DNA of 64,000 nucleotides, taken from NCBI GenBank assembly GCA_963783245.1, contig CAWAMS010000003.1, forward strand, positions 724,778 through 788,777, read 5' to 3'. Each line of letters opens with the position of its first letter. The stretch's first letter is position 1. The stretch comes from Bog-473 sp963783245 (GTDB lineage Bacteria > Actinomycetota > Acidimicrobiia > Acidimicrobiales > RAAP-2). Positions 53,430-64,000 of the stretch are shown piece after piece. Both the position numbers and the translations under genes were made by a program. The notes beneath the pieces were generated by a model, which worked only from the letters and a program-made list of their open reading frames with translations, did not search any database and was not told the DNA's origin.

Positions 53430-54066
53430 GCAACGGATAAAACTACAGACCTGGAAAATCCTTTCGGGCTGTGTCTAACGAATCGATTCTGCGCCTCTTC
53501 AAACTCGGCCATCAGTTCTTTTACCCGCGTCTTGGATGACCGGGAGAACCCCGGCGGGCGGCTTGAGTCATCGACAAACCTGCGAGCGATGTCGAGGACC
53601 GCGTTCCTAACCTTCGATCATCGACTCACTCCCAACAATACGGAGAGAGGCGTTGGCCCGCAGCAACTCCTCAAGCCCCTCATAGAGATTGGTCTCATTA
53701 GTTGAACCGAGTGTCATGGTGCTCTGGCCAATCCCGCCTAAGAGTCCGATTCGTTCAGCCTCCGACATCCTCCGGCGCAACGTTCGCATCGTCAGTAGGG
53801 TCGCACTGAGCAGCAGCGGACCAGCGTCGTTCATGGCCGCCCCCAACATGCCCCGCAGAGATCGCGGCGATACCGGAGGCTCCGGACGGCGACGATTCGG
53901 GGACGCGGTAATGAAGTCGGCATAGGACTGACGACGGGCCTGGCGGTGATCGGAGCGGCGATCCAGGCTCCCTTTTTATCCAAACTCCCCCAAGAGCAGC
54001 GGCGGCCGGCACCGTGACAGCGATGGCCGCCACCCAATCACTCGTTGTTGCGACACCCATCATCAC
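53430..54066 (-). pseudogene. Membrane-anchored protein of unknown function, several frameshifts
   Basis: Four minus-strand pieces read on from each other: start MMMGVATTSDWVAAIAVTVP with a membrane segment (to about 53975), then RQSYADFITASPNRRR, then GMLGAAMNDAGPLLLSATLL and ERIGLLGGIGQSTMTL (to about 53610), then AVLDIARRFVDDSSRPPGF and HSPKGFSRSVV (to about 53440). Together these would be a protein of about 210 residues, an N-terminal anchor with a helical cytoplasmic part, a layout common in actinobacteria beside mobile islands. No function is known to me. Upstream of it, 53176-53430 holds nothing I can support. Confidence 0.4.
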
Positions 54067-54187
54067 GAGATCACGATGTCATGCGGGTGTATCAATCAAG
54101 CGGACCCAGACGGTGCCCTCTAGCCTGATTCCAGCGACGACGGCCTGGTTATCGAACGTATGTTCGCTTATCGTATGATGGAACGGG

Positions 54188-56843
54188 ATGGATATGGAAT
54201 CAGAGAAGAGAACTCGACAGACCAGAATCGATCCGCGCCTGAAGGCAGCGGGCTGGTCTGTCGTGCCCTTCACGACCTCTGATCCAACTTCGTATTCCAA
54301 TGCAGCGGTCGAAGAGTTCGAGACCGCCAACGGCCCGGCCGACTATGCGCTCTGCGCTCAAGACCAGATCCTCGGAGTGGCGGAGGCCAAAAAAGGTCAC
54401 CCTCGGCCCCCAGGGAGTTCTTACCCAGGCCGAGCGCTACTCCAAGGCGATCAATCAAGAAGCCTCCACTATCAGGGTGAGTTCGGGCACCGTTCCTCTA
54501 CTCCACTAATGGCGAAGAGATCTGGTTCCACGACATCCGCCATGCCTTAAATCGCTCTCGACGTGTTGCTGGGTTTCCATACGCCGTCAGCGCTGTTGGA
54601 GCAGGCTGACCCGAGACCCTGAGGAACGAGTTAGCCAAGCTGGCCACGCTTGACAATCTAGCCAGGTTCTTCGTCCGTACCAAGTCGAAGCCAACACCGC
54701 AATCGAGCAGGCGATCAGATCGCAAACGCAACATGCTGTCGCCATGGCACCGGACGGGCAAGACGTTCACGATGGTGAACGAGATTACCGGCTGATGAAG
54801 TCCGGCGTTGCCCGCCGCGTTCTATTCCTCGTGGATCGTCGGGCACTGGCCGCCCAGGCCGTCCGAGCATTCGGTTCGTTCGATGCCGACCAGGGACTGA
54901 AGTTCGACAAAATCTACGAAGTCTACAGCCAGCGATTCCAGCAGGAAGATTTTGGCGAAGACGAAAAGTTCGATCCCAAGGTGCTTCCCAACTCATATCT
55001 CACTGATCCCAAGCCCGGCAACGCTTTCGTCTATGTCTCCACCATTCAGCGGATGACCATCAACCTCTTTGGAAGAGAGGCGTGTTGGGTGGAGATGAGG
55101 CGATTGAGATGGATGCCGAGAAACTCGACATTCCGATCCACGCCTTCGACCTGATCGTCGCAGACGAATGTCACCGTGGCTACTCGTCCGAGGTGGCAAT
55201 CTGGCGCAAGACATTGGACCATTTCGACGCGATCAAGATCGGTCTGACGGCCACGCCAGCCGCGCACACCACTGCGTATTTCAAGAATCGGTTTATCGAT
55301 ACGAGTACGAGCGGGCAGTCCGCGAGGGATACCTCGTCGATTACGATGTCGTGAAGGTAAAGTCAAACGTCCGGATGAATGGCGTCTTTCTCAAAGAGGG
55401 CGAAGAAGTTGACGCGGTCAATCCCGAGTACCGGTTCCACGAAGATGGATGTACTGGAAGATGAGAGGCAGTTTCGACAGCTCCGACAGTCGAACGAGAA
55501 ATCACTGCCCCGGACTCAAATAGAAAGATCCTCGAAGAGATGAAGACGCCACACGGACGCCATGAGCGAGTGCGGCCGATTTCCCGAAGACGCTGATATT
55601 CGCCGTCAATGACTTGCCGCACACTTCTCATGCCGATCAACTGGTGGATCATGGCGAGAGACATTTTTGGCCGCGGCGAAGCTTTGTTCAAAGATCACGG
55701 GCCGACGGTAGATCGCCCGCTGCAGCGCATTCGCGAGTTCCGCAATCGCCCGAATCCGGGCATCGTTGTTTCCGTAGATATGTTGACCACCGGCGTAGAC
55801 ATTCCCGACCTGGAGTTCATTGTTTTTCTGCGTCCCGTAAAATCCCGCATTCTCTTTGAGCAGATGCTCGGCCGCGGCACCCGAAAGGGCGAGAATTTCC
55901 CTGATAAATCGCATTTTGTGGTCTTCGATTGTTTCGACGGTACTCTCCTGGAGTATTTCAGCAGCACGACCGCCATCACCGCCGAGCCACCCGAGTCCGA
56001 CATCCGGACCACCGTTCAGATCATCGACGACATCTGGGCGAATCGGGACCGGGAGTACAACATCCGTTGTCTCGTCAAGCGGCTCCAGCGCATCGACAAG
56101 CAGATGCATGGAGATGCCCGCGAACTGTTCGCCGTATTTGTTCGACGGCGATGTTGCGCTTTGCGAAGACCTGGCGGCGCAACTTGCGCGGCGACTTCGC
56201 TGGACGATGAGGCTGCTTCGGGATGAGGATTTCCAGCGACTCTGCTGCCGAATACAGACGCAAGCCGGAGTTTTTTGTAGCGCCACACGCCACGAAGACG
56301 AGGTTTCTTCGGAGTGGCTTTAAGGGCGCTAGGATGGCAAGGAGTACAAGCCGGATGACTATCTCCGCTATTTTCGCAGTTCATCAAAGAAAAGCGGAGA
56401 AGTCGAGGCCATTGCCATCCTGCTTCGAAGCACCCGATGCTGGGGACCTGACGCCACTTAAGGAGCTGAGCGACGCTCATAGCCGCCCCCGAACGCTTCA
56501 CAGAGGCAAATCTGCAGAAGGCTCATGTTGCTCGTCACAAGGCGTTGGCCGACATCATCTCGATGGTGAAGAACGCAGTTCAAGAGACTTCGCCGCTCTA
56601 GAACGCCGAGGACGCGTCGATCGGGCAGTCGGTCGAGTTGACGGCGGAACAATCTGACACCGAGCAGGGGAAGTGGCTCGACCGCATTCGAAGCCACCTC
56701 GTGGAGAATCTTTCGATCGACAAAGAGGATTTCGATATCTGCCGGTGTTCTCCGATCGCGGCGGTTGGGGCCGGCCAACAAAGCTTTCGGCGGACAAGCT
56801 GCCTGAACTATCGGATCCTAATAAAGAGTCGATGGCAGCATGA
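54188..56843 (+). pseudogene. hsdR: Type I restriction enzyme R subunit, many frameshifts
   Basis: About 885 codons across at least six frame changes. Successive pieces: TRQTRIDPRLKAAGWSVVPF with the N-terminal nuclease segment ADYALCAQDQILGVAEAKK; the helicase Walker A piece TGKTFTMVNEITG; VARRVLFLVDRRALAAQAVR; the DEAD-like box FDLIVADECHRGYSS; IGLTATPAAHT; VSVDMLTTGVDIPDLEFIVF and LFEQMLGRGTRKGENF (motif VI). The first break falls in a run of six A near 54400. The tail (SIDKEDFDI, then a frame ending ESMAA) stops at 56843, overlapping hsdM by 4 bases. It would translocate and cut unmethylated DNA if intact. Confidence 0.8.
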
Positions 56844-58247
56844 GTGATATCGTTCACAAACTCTGGGGCTTTTGTCACACACTTCGTCACGACGGCGTGG
56901 ACTACGGCGACTACATCGAGCAGCTGACTTATTTGCTTTTCCTCAAGATGGCCGATGAGAGTGGCATAGATCTACCAGAAAAGGCAGATTGGCCGATCTG
57001 CGCAAGCAGAGCGGCACAGAGCTTCTCGCACTTATGTCGAAGGACTTCGGATCCTTGGTCGTCAACCGGGCATACTCGGTGACATCTACTCAGGAGCCCA
57101 GAATCGCTTCACCAATCCTGTCAACTTGAAAAAGCTGGTGGACTGATTGATGAGACTGAGTGGACATCACTCGATGTTGACGTGAAAGCGCAGCCTTCGA
57201 GGGCCTGCTTGAGAAGGCTGCAACCGAAGGCAAGAAAGGGCCGGTCAATACTTCACGCCGCGCGTCCTGATCCAATCCATGGTGCGTTGCATGCGTCCCG
57301 ATCCGCGATCAAGCAAGGATTTCGCGATTGGGGACCCGGCTTGCGGTACGGGCGGATTCTTGATCGCTGCCTATGAGTGGCTCAAGGACGAGACCGGAGG
57401 GGCCTTTGGGCGTGAGCTAGCGAAACGGGTGCGTCAGTCCACCTATTTCGGTCAGGAACTGGTCGCTCGCCCCCGTCGACTGGCACTGATGAATATGTTT
57501 CTGCACCAAGTAGAGCCGCATATCAGCTTGATCGATACCATTTACGAGACGCCACAGGCTCAGCGCTATGACGTAGTCCTCACCAATCCGCCCTTCGGCA
57601 ACAAGGGCGCAAATCAAGCACCAGACGCGACGATTTCGTCATTCAGACCAGCAATAAGCAACTCAACTTCATTCAACATGTTCTGACTATTCTTAAGCCC
57701 GGAGGTCGGGCGGCGATCGTAGTTCCGGATAATGTTCTCTTCGCGCAGCAAGCTGGCGACGTATTCCAAGTTCTAATGGAGGATCGTGATCTCCATACAG
57801 TACTGCGATGCCCTGGAGGGACCTTTAGTCCTTACACCGAAGGTACCAAAACCAACGTCATTTTCTTTACTAAAGGTCGAACCACTACACGTACCTGGAT
57901 CTACGATGCCCGCTCCAACTTCGAAAAATAACCAAAAGGAGCCGACCCCTAACGGCAAAACATTCGCGGAATTTGAATTTGTTATGGAATCGACCCTAAT
58001 GGCCAGAGCGAGCGATCTGACAGCGACTCAGTCCAGAATCGTTGGCGAACTCACGATTGACCAGGTTAAAGAGAACCACTACAAGATCGACGCTTTCAAA
58101 TGGCTTCGTGATGAGGCCACTGACGACCCCGATGAGCTTCCTGAGCCTGAGGAGCTCATTACTGAGGCGATGGAGGAACTTCAACTAGCGCATGATGCGC
58201 TTGGAGACATGCAGCGCTTGTTCGAAGGCGACGGGGATGAAACGTGA
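56840..58247 (+). pseudogene. hsdM: Type I DNA methyltransferase M subunit, several frameshifts
   Basis: N-terminal piece MSDIVHKLWGFCHTLRHDG and YIEQLTYLLFLKMADE, then GILGDIYSGAQNRFTN, then (next frame) GQYFTPRVLIQSMVRCM. The SAM-binding motif is IGDPACGTGGFLIAAYEWL and the catalytic N6-adenine motif is LTNPPFGNKG. C-terminal TEGTKTNVIFFTKG and FKWLRDEATDDPDELPEPEE complete the family. The break at about 57237 is within GGG, as expected for a lost base in a GGGG run. Methylates adenine to mark self DNA. Confidence 0.82.
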
Positions 58248-59493
58248 GCCCCGCGCCTCGTGGTCCCATGCTCGACTGGGAAGCCTTATTGAGGCCAAGT
58301 ATGGCAAACCCTTCCCCACGCAGAGCGAAGCGGTGGAGAGGTCCCTGTCTATGGCTCGAACGGCATCGTCGGCCGCCACGATCGGGCGATTACCAAGGGG
58401 GCGTCGATCATTATTGGCCGCAAGGGAAGCTCTGGAGCCGTGAACTTCTCACCTGTGCCTTGTTGGCCAATGATACAGCATACTCCATCCGATCCCGGTC
58501 CATATTCAATCGGTTTCCTCGTATATCTATTGCGCTCCTTGGTCTTATAGAGTCTCGATAGGTCCACAGCGATACCCGGACTAAACCGAGAACAGTTTTA
58601 TGGCCTTTCCGTACCTGTACCGGCACTTGACGAACAGAATGCCATTGTAACCTTGCTGAGTCGCGCCGACCGTCTCAGTGGCCGCGTACTCAGCATTTGT
58701 CAACGTCAAAAAGGGCGGATCGAGCGCTGTAAGCAGGCAGTGCTCGCTGCGGCGTGCTCGGGGCGCCTGACCGGCGAGTGGCGCCTACACATCCAGCGAG
58801 AGCGTAGAACTCGCCCCCCCGCTGACCCCTGCCGCCATCAAGAACTCAAGCATTTCTCCAAATACCGATGAACTCTTGGATATTCCCGACAGCTGGGCAT
58901 GGTGGTCGATCCAGAGCATCCAGACCAAGTCATCGACTATCGAGGGCGCACCCCACCCAGTGAACCCAGTGGCCCAATTCCACATGTCCGAACCACTCAA
59001 ATTCGAGATGGCCGAGTCGATTGGAATACCGATAGATACGTTACACAGGATGTCTATGAGCGCTACATGACGAGAGGTATCCCCTAAAAGGTGATGTCTT
59101 GTTCACCATGGAGCCGCCAATGGGCTCCGTTCGGCTCATCGACCACGACGATCCCTTTTCAATCGCTCAGCGTATTCTGCTACTTCGCCCTGGCACCGGC
59201 CTCACCGGGGAATACCTCTCACTTGCTCTTCGATCCTTTCCAGTTCAACAAGCTATCGAGTTCCGAGCGACAGGAAGTGGAGTCCAGGAATTGCATACAA
59301 GCGTCTCCGGTCGGTTCTGATTCCACGACCACCACTCGAAGAGCAGGCCGAAATCATACGCCGAGCTGATCAACTCCTGGGTTTGGCGGAATTGGCCACT
59401 GCACGAATTGACTTGGCAAGTAGACGTGTTGAATCTACATCACAAGCTCTTCTGGCCAAGGCATTCAATGGTGAGCTGATCGGGAAGTACTGA
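58237..59493 (+). pseudogene. hsdS: Type I specificity subunit S, several frameshifts
   Basis: Starts inside the hsdM end (ATG 58237). First target-recognition domain: RLGSLIEAKYGKPFP, then GSNGIVGRHDRAITKGAS and IIGRKGSSGAVNFSPV. Conserved spacer: VPVPALDEQNAIVTLLSRAD with KQAVLAAACSGRLTGEWR. Second domain: DIPDSWAWWSIQSI, VIDYRGRTPPSEPSGPIPHV, VLFTMEPPMGSVRLID, and the closing spacer IPRPPLEEQAEIIRRAD with AFNGELIGKY. The two-domain, two-spacer layout sets the recognised DNA sequence. Confidence 0.78.
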
Positions 59494-59494
59494 C

Positions 59495-61031
59495 GTGGAA
59501 CTTCACTTCTCTGAGCACTTCAATCTTGATCCGAACGTCTTGCGCCAGTACGGGGCATTCAATATCAGTGTCGTGTCGGACCTTCCCCTCTTCGTCGACC
59601 CCTTTCTCTTATTCAACAGCCACAATCCTGAATATCAAGAGCTTCATGCTTCAATTCTGAAGTATCTCGTCTACCTGAGGGACAAAGCTGGGACTGACCT
59701 TGATCCAGCGATGATCGCCAATCTCTATCAGTTCAAGGAGGTCAAGCAGAACTGGCTGGGATTCACACAACTCGGCAATGGTGGCAGCGGATTGGGGGCG
59801 AGCTTTGCCACGGCGCTACACGCCTCCCTCAATTCGATCCTGTTGAATTTTGGGAGAGAGGTGACTGCAGACAGCCACCTTGAGAAGCTGTGTCTCATCC
59901 GTGGCGGCGTTGGGCGCGACAACATCAGCGACTTCACTACGAATCTGATTAAGTCATACCTTTGCGAATACACGCAAGCCTTTGCCAATGAATACATAAG
60001 GCCAGATGATTGTGCAGAGGTTGCCGTCAGCCGGGCCAGATTCAACTACACAACCGAGAGTTGGGAAACCATTCGTTACGTCCTCCCGATAGTGGGAGGC
60101 GACTATGTCTTGCTGATCCGATCGACATTCTGACCAGAGACGAGACTTGGATCAATCACTCCGACATGCTGAATCAGTTCATGCGATGCAAGACGCAATT
60201 CCCGATGATCAACTGAGAGCTCAAATCAATCAATATTTTCGCTCACGGCTCACACCTGAACCCACTGCGAAAGACCGAGCGATGGCAGCGCAGGCGACGA
60301 TTCAGCAATTCCCAGCAATGATCGACTACTACATCGCGACGAAGGAGCAGGATGGCGATCACGCCGAATCGATCAGTGCCAAGCGTGTAGCCGAGACCGA
60401 TGAAATTAATCGTAAGGTTACTCCAAGATCTGCTCGCCGATCTCCTGGAAGATTCCGAGTTCTACAAAAAGCCTTGGACGAGTTACGAGGAAGCGCTGGA
60501 GCGAGCGCGATATTTCAAGCAATACATCGAGAATCAAGATGGATACAGACTTATCAACAAGGAGGGTAGGCGAGACAGCAAGCCCTTCTCCGACGAAACA
60601 GATGTTCAACTCTTCTTTGGCCTAGTTTGGTTCGGGAGCGCTTTCGATGTAAATCGAGAGCCGACAATGGCCGTGGACCAGTCGACTACGCCGTAAGCCT
60701 TGGATCGATCGATAAGTCACTCATCGAGTTCAAACTTGCTTCGAATACTCAGTTGAAGCGGAACCTCGAAAAGCAGCTCCCCATTTACGAAGCCGCTAAC
60801 AGAACTCGGTCGTCAGTCAAGGTGATCATCTGTTATACCGCCGGTGAACAGGAGAAGGTCAGGCGGATATTGAAGGAGCTGAAGATCGAAGACGAAGCTA
60901 GCATCATCGTCATTGATCGCGGAGCGACAATAAACCGTCAGGTTCAAAGGCGTGACCAGGATCAATCAAACGGCATTCGGATTAACCCTGATTTTGAGAC
61001 TGAGATTGTGTCAGTGTGCGTAGCGATATGA
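59495..61031 (+). pseudogene. Unknown protein with a PD-(D/E)xK-like C-terminal motif, frameshifted
   Basis: About 510 codons in four frames (breaks near 60108, 60412 and 60690). N-terminal part: HFNLDPNVLRQYGAFNISVV, DLPLFVDPFLLFNSHNPEY, WLGFTQLGNGGSGLGASFA. Middle: SDMLNQFMRCKTQFPMIN or the neighbouring frame, then KLIVRLLQDLLADLLEDSEF and YRLINKEGRRDSKPFSDETD. C-terminal: GRGPVDYAVSLGSIDKSLIE, FKLASNTQLKRNLEKQLPIY; the D in PVDYA and the E-x-K in EFKLA match the PD-(D/E)xK nuclease order. It begins one base after hsdS (GTG or the ORF at 59495) and ends overlapping the helicase ATG. I know similar unannotated proteins near defence genes but no named family. Confidence 0.55.
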
Positions 61032-63195
61032 GCAAGCCATGGCTTGAAGGTGTTCAAGGCACTGAGGTTTTGCCCCTAATCGAACTCAATATGCCTGTAA
61101 TCCACGTCGAAGCTGGACCCGGAACCGGCAAGACCTTTGGACTCGTCCGACGTGTTCAACGCCTTGTGCATCCAGATGGTGGCGCCATCAAGGGAAGCGA
61201 CATCCTGATAGTGGCCTTCAATCGTGTCATTGCCCAGGCGCTCCAGAAAGATGTCACTGATTGCCTAGCTGAATCTTCCAACCTCGGTGAGCCAATTATC
61301 CGAACCGTGCGCGCACTCTGCCTTCACTTCATCGGTAGCGACATTCGGATACTGATGCCTCACGAGGCGAGGCGATGATCTACGATTTACTGAGGCACAC
61401 CCTGAGTTCAGTAGTTCTGCCCGACCACATGCGCATGCGGATCAAGCCCTGGGGGATCAGGGCAAAGCACGTTCTCAACGTATCGCTGTGGCAAGCCGTG
61501 CAGGAGTGGCTGACACGCCATAACGCTCGCCTTGTCAGCGAGCTACCAAGTGTGTTGTTAGATCGATTGGACGCGGGGGACTTTCTGACCAAGCGTTACC
61601 AGCACGTCATCGTCGATGAGTTCCAGGATCTGACAGCGGTGAGCAACGCCTCTTTGCCACACTCCCCGCCCCGACGGCTCATTGGCCTCTCGGTGATCCG
61701 CGGCAATCGATTTACATGTTCGCGGCAACGAACCTGAGGGCTTGGGCAAGCTCGAACAGCTCATTGCGGATGACACCATCGACGTAGTTGACGTTCCGAT
61801 GACGGAGTGCCAGCGATGTCCAGCACCGATTGTCAATGCCGCCAATAAATTGATGAGCCTCTATAGCGCCGCTCCTATGGTTCCGGTCAGCACCCGCCTG
61901 CCGAATACCCATGTCGTAGTCTGGAACACACCACATAAGGAGGCGGCCGGAATGGCGAAAGCCATTCTTGCTAACTATCGGGCACATCCAAACGACAGCC
62001 ACCTCGTCATGGTGACACGACGTCGATTTGGCTATTGGCTGCGAGACTCGTTGGGTGCGCTGGATGCCAACTTAACGATCGATTTGAGCTTCTCGGAATC
62101 CTTTCTGGAGACCTGGCCCGTGCGGGAAGCCTTTCTCTTCTTCAGCCTGATGGTCGATCCCGATGCACCGACCTGGCGAGCATGGTTCGGTTATTCCAAC
62201 TCGGTTACGGGAACGACCTTCAAAACTCCAAAAAGGAATGCCGGTTCGTATCTTGAGTTCCTGGCCGCATGCGGTGACAAGATAAGTTGGGAGTTTGTAG
62301 AGGCCCTGGCGGCAGAGCAACGCTCCGTTCGCCGAGGAGCTGGAGGAACGATTTCTGGGACCGTGCAAAACGCTTGCTGGCACTGCGGGACGTTATGGTC
62401 GACCCGATCGACGCGGGCGAGTCGATCACGAGCGTATTCGAACCGTCCGATTGGGTTTCAAATCGGACAGAAGACTCGGAGATCTCGCTCGTCGACCTTC
62501 AATTGGCGTGGGACAAGGCCCATGACATCCTTGAGACACATAAGGTTGAGGTGTCGACAGCGGAGGCGCCTGACCAGTTGCGACACGTAGCTCGTATCCT
62601 TCGCTATCAAATCGCAACTCGGGAACCGTTTGCGCCTTCGTGTCCGGCCAACATCCAGGTCGCGACTCTGTGGGGAGCGAAGGGGGTCACGGCGGATCAC
62701 GTCTACGTCTTGGGATTGTGTAGGGAGGCTTTGCCTGGTACTCGACGTGATGAGTATCCGGGCACAGATCTCGAATACGTTGAGGAGCAGCGGCGACTCT
62801 TCTACGTTTCGCTGACTCGAGCCAAAACTAAGTTGGTTCTATCCCGAGCCGTCAAAATCAAACGTAACGAGGCAAAGGGGGTCGGAATTGCAGTATCAAC
62901 GAACGGCGGTCAATATCCCCCACTCGAAGTGTCGCCCTTTTTGCGAGACATCCTGGCGTACCTACCCAATGGCGTTGATGGTGACCGTTGGGCCGGCGCA
63001 GCCCTAGGCCGCGTACTTCCATTCACTGACCATCATGAATCCACTCAATCGAGACCCTTCCTCAGCGGAAGCAACATTGCTCGACGTTATCTACGAGGCC
63101 TTTCTCGAATATGGACAATGGCCTCACTTTCAGTACGTCGACAACACGTTGTACAACATGCCGGCGAAACTCGATGCTCAGCAGCTACTTCTTGA
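61028..63195 (+). pseudogene. UvrD/Rep-like superfamily 1 helicase, several frameshifts
   Basis: Walker A EAGPGTGKTFGLVRRVQRLV, motif Ia region DILIVAFNRVIAQALQ, motif II VIVDEFQDLTAVSN, motif III/IV-like MVTRRRFGYWLRDSLGAL, motif V ATLWGAKGVTADHVYVLGLC and motif VI EQRRLFYVSLTRAKTKLVLS. Breaks lie near 61375, 61650, 61735 and 62330. The 2B region is short, giving about 700 codons, smaller than UvrD. The ATG at 61028 overlaps the previous stop (ATGA). The end is uncertain: the frame runs to 63195, past the next start at 63035. Confidence 0.75.
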
Positions 63196-64000
63196 GTGCC
63201 CCCGGATATCCATTGCTCCGGTTGGGATTGGCCATTACGGCTGGTTGAGAAGTTCGAATCCGACGTTGAGTGCTCAGCTTCCGAGCGATCAGATCTCGCT
63301 AACGGTCGCCGGACTATCCCACCTACCGCAAGCAGGTGGTCTCGTCACGGCTTTCCTGAAAACGTTGGCCTTCTTTCTGGTACGGGAACGATCGATAAAG
63401 CCGTCGCCGATTGCTGTTCAGACTGTAACCGTCACCTCCGAAGATGTTCGGCTCCAGCTATCCATGGGGTTGCAGAATTTGGACCCCAAGATTGTTGATT
63501 GGATTGGAGATGCGCTCCAACATGAGCCGTCGACATGGGGCTGCTCAATCCAGCGGACGGATGATTCTGGGTGGACGACGACTCCCGGAAGCTTCTTGCG
63601 TCGATACGAAGGGGTCAAGTCGGCCTCAGACTATCTGGACCGCCTATTAGGGCAACTCCAGCCTTCATGGGACTTTGAGACGTCCGAGAAGCTCCAAGGG
63701 GATGCTGCCTCAAGCCACGAGTACCACTTCTTCATTTCCCATGTCAGAAAAAGGACACGATTGCGCGCCCTCTCTATGAGGAACTCGGGAAGCGCGGCTT
63801 CAAGGTGTGGTTTGATGAAGCCGTATTGGTGGTCGGCCAGAGTCTCGTTGAGTCGATCGACCACGGACTGGCCAATTGTGATCACGGGATCGTCATTGTG
63901 AGCCCCGCATTTTTTGCAAAGAAATGGCCAGCCCAAGGCTAGCTGGCCTTGTCCAGCGTTCGACGTCCGGTGAGAATCAGGTCATCCTTCCGGTCTGGCA
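63035..64000 (+). pseudogene. TIR-domain protein with an uncharacterised N-terminal domain, frameshifted, cut by the window end
   Basis: An unnamed N-terminal domain (about 1-225): LLDVIYEAFLEYGQWPHFQY, VDNTLYNMPAKLDAQQLLLE, then LTVAGLSHLPQAGGLVTAFL. The TIR domain begins at EYHFFISH and continues after a break in AAAAAGG near 63752 as ARPLYEELGKRGFKVWFDEA, VLVVGQSLVESIDHGLANCD and HGIVIVSPAFFAKKWPAQ. The glutamate in WFDEA is at the place of the catalytic glutamate of NAD-cleaving TIR domains. A further break near 63940 leads to LAGLVQRSTSGENQVILPVW, so the gene goes past base 64000. It is the last visible gene of the defence series and may be its effector. Confidence 0.65.

Noticed and set aside
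53107..53433. Minus-strand ORF beside the right tRNA fragment as an integrase
   Set aside because: Only the last dozen residues resemble an integrase tail; catalytic R-H-R-Y motifs are absent.
1..64000. CRISPR arrays, rRNA genes, complete tRNAs, transposase genes
   Set aside because: None seen on either strand; the only tRNA-like pieces are the two 3' halves.

Overview
The window is GC-rich and looks like Actinomycetota DNA. GTG starts, tightly overlapping operons and many close relatives of mycobacterial dormancy genes all point that way, but the gene order is not mycobacterial. I cannot fix the genus; an uncultured or acidimicrobial-type actinobacterium is a guess.

Layout. 1-4.6 kb: the end of a pyruvate:ferredoxin oxidoreductase cluster (porA remnant, porB, a GltD-like oxidoreductase with a PorD-like ferredoxin tail) and a phosphoglycerate kinase. 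4.6-43.6 kb: a large hypoxia/dormancy island. It holds PEP synthase, CBS proteins, a PfkB kinase, a ROK kinase, a CoA transferase, a Rip3-like site-2 protease, a pyruvate-kinase-like protein, an erythromycin-esterase-like protein, DUF1918, a phosphoribosyltransferase, two ABC exporters, a DevS-like kinase (20.9-22.1 kb), a DevR-like regulator (28.3-29.0 kb), a complete arginine deiminase operon (arcDABC plus Usp genes), a small-protein/GNAT/deacetylase/Usp operon, phosphoketolase, PPOX-fold proteins and a ferritin-like protein. About half of these have well-known DosR-regulon counterparts in Mycobacterium tuberculosis (Rv2004c, Rv2029c, Rv2030c/Rv0571c, Rv2625c, Rv2626c, Rv0569, Rv3132c/Rv3133c, several Usp).

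How it works together. At least 16 palindromes of the form GGGACC-N3-GGCCCTA lie in front of these genes. Each is oriented so that its TA end faces the gene. In 12 of 16 a hexamer of pattern xAxxxT sits at exactly the same distance (first base 30.5 bp from the box centre), and two more fit with a 1-bp shift. This matches a DevR-type activator overlapping the -35 position. For three genes the predicted transcript starts on the A of the ATG, so leaderless mRNA is predicted. The controlled functions fit oxygen-limited survival: ATP from carbamate kinase, acetyl-phosphate from phosphoketolase, PEP/pyruvate interconversion, ferredoxin-linked pyruvate metabolism, protein (de)acetylation and stress proteins.

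43.8-53.2 kb: a 9.2-kb segment (alcohol dehydrogenase, DoxX, MFS exporter, secreted papain-like protein, YihY-like membrane protein, CobW remnant, Usp remnant) flanked by two diverged direct copies of the 3' half of a tRNA gene, apparently an old integration scar. 53.4-64 kb: a lower-GC defence island. It carries a broken membrane protein, then a tightly coupled series hsdR-hsdM-hsdS, a PD-(D/E)xK-like protein, a UvrD-like helicase and a TIR-domain protein that runs off the window end.

Caution: single-base indels interrupt many conserved genes (porA, ppsA, pfkB, arcA, ABC permeases, Usp genes) and every gene of the defence island, often in homopolymers. Sequencing or assembly error is the simplest explanation. 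I give such genes one span each and say where the frame breaks.
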